Assembly: GCF_001428005.1 (NCBI RefSeq)
Contig: NZ_LMSB01000012.1
Span: 240,389-304,388 of the forward strand
Direction of reading: 5' to 3'
Length of the DNA: 64,000 nt
From: Arthrobacter sp. Soil736
GTDB lineage: Bacteria; Actinomycetota; Actinomycetes; Actinomycetales; Micrococcaceae
Shown here one piece after another: positions 59,532-64,000 of the stretch. The notes beneath the pieces were generated by a model. That model saw only the letters and a program-made list of their open reading frames with translations, made no database searches and had not been told where the DNA came from. Position 1 is the stretch's first letter, and each line of letters begins with the position of its first letter. The translations under genes and the position numbers were made by a program.

Positions 59532-60140
59532 TCAGCGCTCAATCCTGACCGCTTCGACGACATCGTCCTCGCGGAGGCAGTGCACGGTGGCCTGCCAGGA
59601 TTCGTACCGCCCGTAGTTGACCGGCTCCAGGACAAACTCCCAGCTCTGCTCAAGTTCGGTCCGCAGGGCCACCGGCCAGTGCCTGTATCCCGCATCCCGC
59701 GGTACCCCGGCCGCGAGGATCCGGGCATCGACGTCGTCGAAGATGCAGTCCAGCCGGGCGCCGTAATCTTCGTCGCTCTCGCCCGGGAGCTCAAGGACAT
59801 GGGGGGTCCGGTTCAGAACTGAATGCCAGTCACCAAAATGCGAGAGCAGCACCCGTTTCCGCGGAACCCTGCACGTCAGCAGAACTTCCCCCGAGGAGAG
59901 CCTGCAAAGCTCCACCAGCTCCCGGCGCCTGATCTGAGCCCAGAGCCAGATGGCCCCGTCACCTGCGGTAGGCAGCCGTGCCGCCATCTGCCGGAACATC
60001 CAGTCGTAAGCGTCGGCATGCAGCGGCTCAGCACGGGATATGTCCGGCACGAGTACGCCGTCCGACAGGAGTCCCTCGAAAGCTTCCTCAGTCTGGATCG
60101 TGTGCAGCAGGAGACGGTCCGCGGATATGTCGTAGCCCAT
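59532..60140 (-). CDS. DUF3841 domain protein
   Basis: This roughly 202-residue protein matches the DUF3841 pattern: L-H-T-I-Q-T-x-E-A-F (about residues 10-19), Y-D-W-M-x-x-Q-M (about 45), A-I-W-L-W-A-Q and V-L-L-S-H-F-x-D-W-H (about 96). Function unknown. The ATG at 60140 starts close to the conserved domain; the frame is open to 60266, where the extra residues look non-conserved. About 226 bases of apparently non-coding sequence separate it from the tRNA gene. Confidence 0.8.
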   Translation of the reverse strand: MGYDISADRLLLHTIQTEEAFEGLLSDGVLVPDISRAEPLHADAYDWMFRQMAARLPTAGDGAIWLWAQIRRRELVELCRLSSGEVLLTCRVPRKRVLLSHFGDWHSVLNRTPHVLELPGESDEDYGARLDCIFDDVDARILAAGVPRDAGYRHWPVALRTELEQSWEFVLEPVNYGRYESWQATVHCLREDDVVEAVRIER

Positions 60141-60323
60141 GCGCCCCCGTGGGGCGGCGTCGGCGGGGCGGGCTTTGATGATCGGAAATGCAGGCACTGC
60201 AACATCATCGCTGAGAGCACGGACATTCGCTGGCCCACCGGTAGACGGCTCGGCGTCGCCGCACACACATGACGCGCAATGACCTATCCCAGGAGGAACC
60301 GCATGCCAAGGTTATGGACACGA

Positions 60324-60359
60324 AAAAGCCCCTGGAATCCTTGGATTCCAGGGGCTTTT
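60324..60359 (-). terminator. Terminator of the tRNA-Leu gene
   Basis: A perfect 17-bp inverted repeat (60324-60340 and 60343-60359) starts with AAAAGCCCC and ends with GGGGCTTTT. It lies 7 bases past the tRNA 3' end on the minus strand and is followed by a T run in that direction. Confidence 0.92.
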
Positions 60360-60366
60360 CCCTTTG

Positions 60367-60449
60367 TGCGCGGAGGGGGACTTGAACCCCCACCCCCTTT
60401 CGAGGACTAGCACCTCAAGCTAGCGCGTCTGCCATTCCGCCACCCGCGC
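60367..60449 (-). tRNA. tRNA-Leu (anticodon GAG)
   Basis: The minus strand folds as a class II tRNA. The acceptor stem is GCGCGGG with TCCGCGC (one G-T pair), then the D-arm, the anticodon stem CTAGC/GCTAG around loop TTGAGGT (anticodon GAG), a variable arm of about 14 bases, the T-arm with GTTCAAGTC, and discriminator A. The CCA end is not encoded. A strong terminator follows. Confidence 0.97.
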
Positions 60450-60642
60450 AGGTGGTAATTCGGGGACCCGTTCCGCCTTTCAGCGTTTCGCATCTCTCCG
60501 AAGCAGCGAGAAAAACTCTAACACGAACTTTGGGCAAACATGGAATCGGGCCGACTGGGTAGGCTGAACCTACGCGTTCCGGCGGCCAAAACCCGCCACT
60601 GCCCGCATGAATCCGCATTCCCCACGATCCAAGGAGTGATCA

Positions 60643-61947
60643 ATGTCTCAGATCCGGCCAGAGGATGAAGTCGTCACTATCTGCCAGGAGCTCATCCGCA
60701 TCGACTCGTCCAACTACGGCGACGGTTCCGGGCCGGGCGAACGGGCAGCGGCCGAGTACACGGCAGGCCTGATCTCCGAGGTTGGGCTGGAGGCGGAAAT
60801 CTTCGAATCGGAGCCAGGCCGGGCAAGCGTGGTCACGCGGCTGGCGGGGGAGGACCCCTCCGCAAGCGCACTGGTGGTGCACGGGCATCTGGATGTCGTC
60901 CCGGCGCTTCGGGAGCAATGGTCGGTGGATCCATTTGGCGCCGAGCTGAAGGACGGGCTGATCTGGGGCCGGGGCGCCGTGGACATGAAGGACATGGACG
61001 CCATGATCCTGTCTGTTCTGCGGGACTTCGCCCGGACAGGCCGCAAGCCCAAGAGGGACATCGTCTTTGCCTTCTTTGCCGATGAAGAGGCCGGCGGCGT
61101 CCACGGTTCCCAGTTCGCCGTCAAGCACCGCCCGGAGCTCTTCGAAGGGGCCACGGAGGCGATCTCGGAGGTGGGCGGGTTCTCCGCCACCATCGGCGGG
61201 CAGCGGACCTATCTCCTCCAGACGGCGGAGAAGGGCATTTCGTGGCTGCGGCTCGTTGCCCACGGCAGGGCAGGCCACGGCTCGCAGATCAGCACGGACA
61301 ACGCCATCACCCGCCTCGCCGGCGCCGTGACCCGAATCGGTGAGTACCAATGGCCCATCGAGCTGACGGCCACCACGCGTCAGTTCCTCGACGGCGTCAC
61401 GGAGCTCACCGGCGTCGAGTTCGATCCGGACAATCCGGAGCGGCTGCTGAAGGAATTGGGCACAGTGGCCCGCTTTGTCGGCGCCACCCTGCAGAACACC
61501 TCCAACCCGACCCTCCTGAGGGGCGGCTACAAGCACAACGTCATCCCCGAATCAGCCGAGGCCCTGGTGGACTGCCGGACCCTCCCCGGCCAGCAGGAGC
61601 AGGTCCTGGAGATTGTGCGGGAGCTTGCCGGCAGCGGCGTGGACGTCAGCTACGTGCACCAGGACGTCTCCCTCGAGGTGCCCTTCTCCGGCAACCTCGT
61701 GGATTCCATGATCGATGCCCTGCACTCGGAGGACCCCGGGGCCAAGGTCCTGCCGTACACGCTGTCCGGCGGAACCGACAACAAGGCCCTCAGCAAGCTG
61801 GGCATCACCGGGTACGGCTTCGCCCCGCTCCAGTTGCCGGACGATCTGGACTTCACGGGTATGTTCCACGGCGTGGACGAGCGGGTCCCGGCCGACTCGC
61901 TGAAGTTCGGCGCACGGGTCCTGAACACCCTGCTCACCAACTACTGA
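60643..61947 (+). CDS. M20/M25/M40 family metallo-hydrolase
   Basis: This 434-residue di-zinc hydrolase has V-V-H-G-H-L-D-V-V-P (about residues 78-87), G-R-G-A-V-D-M-K-D-M (about 107-116) and A-D-E-E-A-G-G (about 146-152), giving the metal ligands His, Asp and Glu, plus the late R-G-G-Y-K-H-N-V-I-P block. Members hydrolyse dipeptides or N-acyl amino acids. AAGGAG precedes the ATG. The acyl-CoA dehydrogenase gene follows 8 bases after the stop, so the two are co-transcribed, an unexplained pairing. Confidence 0.92.
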   Translation: MSQIRPEDEVVTICQELIRIDSSNYGDGSGPGERAAAEYTAGLISEVGLEAEIFESEPGRASVVTRLAGEDPSASALVVHGHLDVVPALREQWSVDPFGAELKDGLIWGRGAVDMKDMDAMILSVLRDFARTGRKPKRDIVFAFFADEEAGGVHGSQFAVKHRPELFEGATEAISEVGGFSATIGGQRTYLLQTAEKGISWLRLVAHGRAGHGSQISTDNAITRLAGAVTRIGEYQWPIELTATTRQFLDGVTELTGVEFDPDNPERLLKELGTVARFVGATLQNTSNPTLLRGGYKHNVIPESAEALVDCRTLPGQQEQVLEIVRELAGSGVDVSYVHQDVSLEVPFSGNLVDSMIDALHSEDPGAKVLPYTLSGGTDNKALSKLGITGYGFAPLQLPDDLDFTGMFHGVDERVPADSLKFGARVLNTLLTNY

Positions 61948-61955
61948 GCCGTCCC

Positions 61956-63116
61956 GTGGACCCCGAACAGCTGCTGCCCGACGACCTGCTCGAACGCATC
62001 CGCGGGAGGGCCGCAGGCTACGACGAGAGGAATGCCTTCTTCTCCGAGGATCTCGCGGAGCTCGCCGCTGCCGGCTACCTGAAGCTTTTTGTTCCGGTGT
62101 CCGACGGCGGATCGGGCTTCGGTCTCGAAGCGGCGGCCAGGTGCCAGCGGCGGCTTGCGACGGCGGCCCCGGCCACCGCGCTTGCCGTCAACATGCACCT
62201 GGTCTGGACCGGGGTGGCGAGCGTCCTGGCCGCACGGGGCGACGCGTCGCTCGACTTCGTGCTGCGCGAGGCAGCCGCCGGGGAGATCTTCGCCTTCGGG
62301 AACTCCGAGGCCGGCAACGACTCCGTCCTCTTCGATTCCCTGACGGAAGCGAGGCCACAGCCGGACGGCGGCTACTCGTTCACCGGCACGAAGATCTTCA
62401 CGAGCCTCTCGCCGGCCTGGACCCGGCTGGGGATCTTCGGCAAGGACAGCGCTGCCCGCGGCGGCGACGGCGAACTGGTGCACGGGTTCATGGAGCGCGG
62501 CGCCGCGGGGTACAGGATCCTCGATGACTGGAACACCCTGGGAATGCGCGCCAGCCAGTCCAACACCACCGTGCTGGACGGTGCCGAGGTGCCGGCGGAC
62601 CGCATTTTCCGGAAACTGCCCGTGGGGCCCAACGCTGATCCGCTGATCTTCGCCATCTTCGCGTGCTTCGAGACGCTTCTGGCCGGCGTCTATGCCGGCA
62701 TCGGCGAGCGCGCTCTTGTCCTGGGCGTGGAGGCTGCCAGGCGCAGGACTTCCTTCAAGTACGGGGGACGCAGCCTCGCCCAGGATCCGGACATCCGGTG
62801 GAAGGTGGCGGAAGCCGCCATGGCGATGGAGGCGCTCTACCCCCAGCTCGCGGAGGTGGCCAGGGATGTTGACCAGCTGGTGGACCACGGAAGCCTGTGG
62901 TTCCCCAAGCTCGTCGGACTCAAAGTGCGTGCAACGGAAACGGCGCGGACCGTGGTGGACCTGGCCATCCGGGTCTCCGGAGGCTCCAGCTACTTCCGCG
63001 GTTCCGAGCTCGAGCGGCTCTACCGTGACGTGCTCGCCGGAATGTTCCATCCCTCGGACGACGAGTCTGCGCACAACACGGTCGCGAACGCGTGGCTCGG
63101 CCCGCTCGAGGACTAG
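61956..63116 (+). CDS. Acyl-CoA dehydrogenase family protein
   Basis: This 386-residue flavoprotein has the acyl-CoA dehydrogenase plan: helical N-domain with L-F-V-P-V-S-D-G-G-S-G-F-G, the flavin-site N-S-E-A-G-N-D (about 110), F-T-G-T-K-I-F-T-S (about 140) and D-W-N-T-L-G-M-R-A-S-Q-S (about 190). The C-terminal helices follow, with S-G-G-S-S-Y-F-R-G-S-E-L-E-R-L-Y-R-D (about 340-357). It lacks the usual C-terminal catalytic Glu block and fits the DszC/flavin monooxygenase-like subgroup about as well. GTG 61956 is chosen because the longer frame runs through the M20 gene. Confidence 0.87.
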   Translation: MDPEQLLPDDLLERIRGRAAGYDERNAFFSEDLAELAAAGYLKLFVPVSDGGSGFGLEAAARCQRRLATAAPATALAVNMHLVWTGVASVLAARGDASLDFVLREAAAGEIFAFGNSEAGNDSVLFDSLTEARPQPDGGYSFTGTKIFTSLSPAWTRLGIFGKDSAARGGDGELVHGFMERGAAGYRILDDWNTLGMRASQSNTTVLDGAEVPADRIFRKLPVGPNADPLIFAIFACFETLLAGVYAGIGERALVLGVEAARRRTSFKYGGRSLAQDPDIRWKVAEAAMAMEALYPQLAEVARDVDQLVDHGSLWFPKLVGLKVRATETARTVVDLAIRVSGGSSYFRGSELERLYRDVLAGMFHPSDDESAHNTVANAWLGPLED

Positions 63117-63117
63117 G

Positions 63118-63351
63118 CTATACGGTGCGCTGCACCTGCGTGACCCGGCGCCGCAGCCAGAAACGCCTGCCGCCGCCCACGTACAGCCGGCTGCGCTCCA
63201 ATTCCCACTTGCCGTACTCCGAATGTTCGACCAGGCGGCGGCGTGCTTCGAGCAGTGAATCGTCAGGACTGACCGTCAGTACCAGGTACTCGTACTGCCT
63301 CACGTAGTCCCGTTCCCGCAGGACGGAGCTGGTCAGAAAATGTTCCTTCAT
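63118..63351 (-). CDS. DUF5703 family protein
   Basis: This 77-residue basic protein matches DUF5703: M-K-E-H-F-L-x-S-S-V-L-R-E-R-D-Y, Y-E-Y-L-V-L-T-V-S-P-D-D-S, E-A-R-R-R-L-x-E-H-x-E-Y-G-K-W-E-L and a C-terminal R-x-W-L-R-R-R. It is confined to actinobacteria as far as I recall and has no known function. The ATG at 63351 has GGAGAG upstream. It diverges from the acidic small protein with a 39-base gap. Confidence 0.87.
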   Translation of the reverse strand: MKEHFLTSSVLRERDYVRQYEYLVLTVSPDDSLLEARRRLVEHSEYGKWELERSRLYVGGGRRFWLRRRVTQVQRTV

Positions 63352-63378
63352 TGCTCTCCATTTTCGTCCTTTTCCCGC

Positions 63379-63384
63379 TAACGT
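63379..63384 (+). promoter_or_regulatory. Leaderless-type -10 for the acidic small protein gene
   Basis: TAACGT ends 6 bases before the ATG at 63391. GAAGG in the spacer could also act as a weak Shine-Dalgarno sequence, so leaderless status is less certain here. Confidence 0.4.
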
Positions 63385-63390
63385 GAAGGC

Positions 63391-63660
63391 ATGAGCATCG
63401 ATCCGCGTGTCGCGCTTCAGTCCTTGACCGCCGCTTTGGAAGAACATCTTGTTGCAGCTTCAACACGCCGGGGCGATGGTGACCCCTCCGTAGAAGCCGC
63501 TTTTTTTGCAGTTGCTGATGCCTTCGAAGTCTACGAGGACGCCCTCTATGAGGCCTACAACGAAGTGACGCCGCTACAGGTGTTCGATGACGAGGAAGAC
63601 GACGAAGACGAAGACGGCGAAGTGGACGACGACGAGGACCTCGAGATCCTGGAGGACTGA
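63391..63660 (+). CDS. Acidic small conserved protein
   Basis: This 89-residue protein has a helical N-terminal part (about residues 1-60, A-L-E-E-H-L-x-A-A and A-F-E-V-Y-E-D-A-L-Y) and a C-terminal tail in which about 20 of the last 28 residues are Asp or Glu. Homologues in related genera are sometimes labelled primosomal protein without evidence. The tail resembles a nucleic-acid mimic or disordered linker. Function unknown. Confidence 0.75.
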   Translation: MSIDPRVALQSLTAALEEHLVAASTRRGDGDPSVEAAFFAVADAFEVYEDALYEAYNEVTPLQVFDDEEDDEDEDGEVDDDEDLEILED

Positions 63661-63730
63661 CCCGGTCCTGGAACTGACCAGGTCCTGAGGACTAAACGAA
63701 GTCCTGGCGCTGAGCAGATCCTGGGGGACT
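63661..63730. repeat. Imperfect ~17-bp tandem repeats after the acidic protein gene
   Basis: Four degenerate units, each with (G/A)TCCTG near its centre, lie at 63661-63677, 63678-63694, 63695-63713 and 63714-63730. They fill the gap between the acidic protein stop and the aldo/keto reductase stop. Confidence 0.65.
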
Positions 63731-64000
63731 CAGGAGCTGCTGGAGACGTCCTCGAGCGCCCGGGCAATCTCCGCGGGCAGCGGCGTCAGCTGTGAATCCA
63801 GGATCTCCTTGAGTTGCACCGGCGTCCGGGCGCCCACGACGGCGGTGGCCACGCCGTGCCGCGTGAGCAGCCAGCTGAGCGCCACATCCAGGGACGACCT
63901 GCCCAGGCCGCGGGCGGCCATGGCAACGGCCTCCACGACGCGCGACGCCGGCTGTTCCAGGTACGGTTCCACATAGGTGGCAAACCTGGTTCCGGCAGCC
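63730..64000 (-). CDS. Aldo/keto reductase family protein (C-terminal part)
   Basis: The frame is open to the window end, so the N-terminal catalytic part is outside. The visible 89 codons show the AKR C-terminal pattern: A-R-G-L-G-R-S-S-L-D-V-A-L-S-W-L-L, G-V-A-T-A-V-V-G-A-R-T-P-V-Q-L-K-E-I-L (the NADPH-binding strand and helix) and a short Ser-rich end. It is an NADPH-dependent oxidoreductase of unknown substrate. Confidence 0.85.
   Translation of the reverse strand, partial: AAGTRFATYVEPYLEQPASRVVEAVAMAARGLGRSSLDVALSWLLTRHGVATAVVGARTPVQLKEILDSQLTPLPAEIARALEDVSSSS

Noticed and set aside
60139..60366. Small gene between DUF3841 and tRNA-Leu
   Set aside because: Open frames here are short, lack ribosome-binding sites and run through the terminator; no coding pattern was seen.
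60324..60449. Integration (att) site at the tRNA gene
   Set aside because: tRNA 3' ends are common phage targets, but no duplicated tRNA 3' end, integrase or phage gene is visible in the surrounding sequence.

Overview
The window is bacterial chromosome with high GC, dense short operons, frequent GTG/TTG starts and many 4-base ATGA junctions. Gene content (SUF operon with a Rieske gene, DUF3099, DUF5703, DUF59, actinobacterial GlgA/GlgC, FabG4, BioYMN) points to an actinobacterium of the Micrococcaceae, Arthrobacter/Pseudarthrobacter type. That assignment is an inference from recalled gene families, not from a search. No rRNA, CRISPR array, insertion sequence or prophage gene was seen. One tRNA (Leu, GAG) is present.

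Layout. 1-3622: SUF Fe-S assembly operon (sufB 3' part, sufD, Rieske ferredoxin, sufC, sufT), closed by a long hairpin. 3707-7259: zinc metallopeptidase, divergent from an acyl-CoA ligase/thiolase pair. 7402-8684: HNH nuclease lipoprotein and a duplicated membrane protein. 8707-10789: biotin ECF transporter bioY-bioM-bioN. 11114-15037: ABC-F protein facing an operon of DUF3099, a small Cys protein, SURF1 and a YbaK-like protein. 15155-18912: fabG, paiB, and a transporter/MocR pair whose start codons overlap. 19026-25858: SDR, VOC protein, serB, ABC ATPase, TauE/SafE, SpoU methyltransferase, L31 type B, lipoate ligase. 25912-30372: VOC protein, pepN, YeiH. 30507-33901: circularly permuted ATP-grasp / alpha-E / transglutaminase operon. 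33927-38724: PNPOx-like protein, unusual zinc-ribbon SDR, divergent glgC and glgA.

38790-46870 is the standout. It is a four-gene island with visibly lower GC and different codon use: a phosphopantetheinyl transferase, an EctB-type diaminobutyrate aminotransferase, an extra aspartokinase, and a membrane-bound NRPS-like enzyme of about 1380 residues. That enzyme has the order adenylation - carrier - six membrane segments alternating with three soluble left-handed-helix-like domains, the plan of epsilon-poly-L-lysine synthetase (Pls). The set reads as a self-contained pathway: aspartate to aspartyl phosphate, then (with a housekeeping Asd) aspartate semialdehyde, then L-2,4-diaminobutyrate, then a cationic isopeptide homopolymer, most likely gamma-poly-diaminobutyrate. 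The PPTase would activate the carrier domain. ectA and ectC are absent, which argues against ectoine.

46880-53323: a fatty-acid module (acyl-CoA dehydrogenase/oxidase, TetR regulator, thiolase, FabG4, MaoC-like dehydratase) around a 14-bp-arm palindrome that also contains the regulator's own -10 element. 53345-64000: FUSC exporter, M50 peptidase, polysaccharide deacetylase lipoprotein, YqeY, GerW-like protein, glycosyltransferase, DUF3841, tRNA-Leu, M20 peptidase, acyl-CoA dehydrogenase, DUF5703, an acidic small protein and the C-terminal part of an aldo/keto reductase.

A recurring regulatory feature is a TANNNT hexamer placed 6-8 bases before the start codon of at least fifteen genes, the signature of leaderless transcription.
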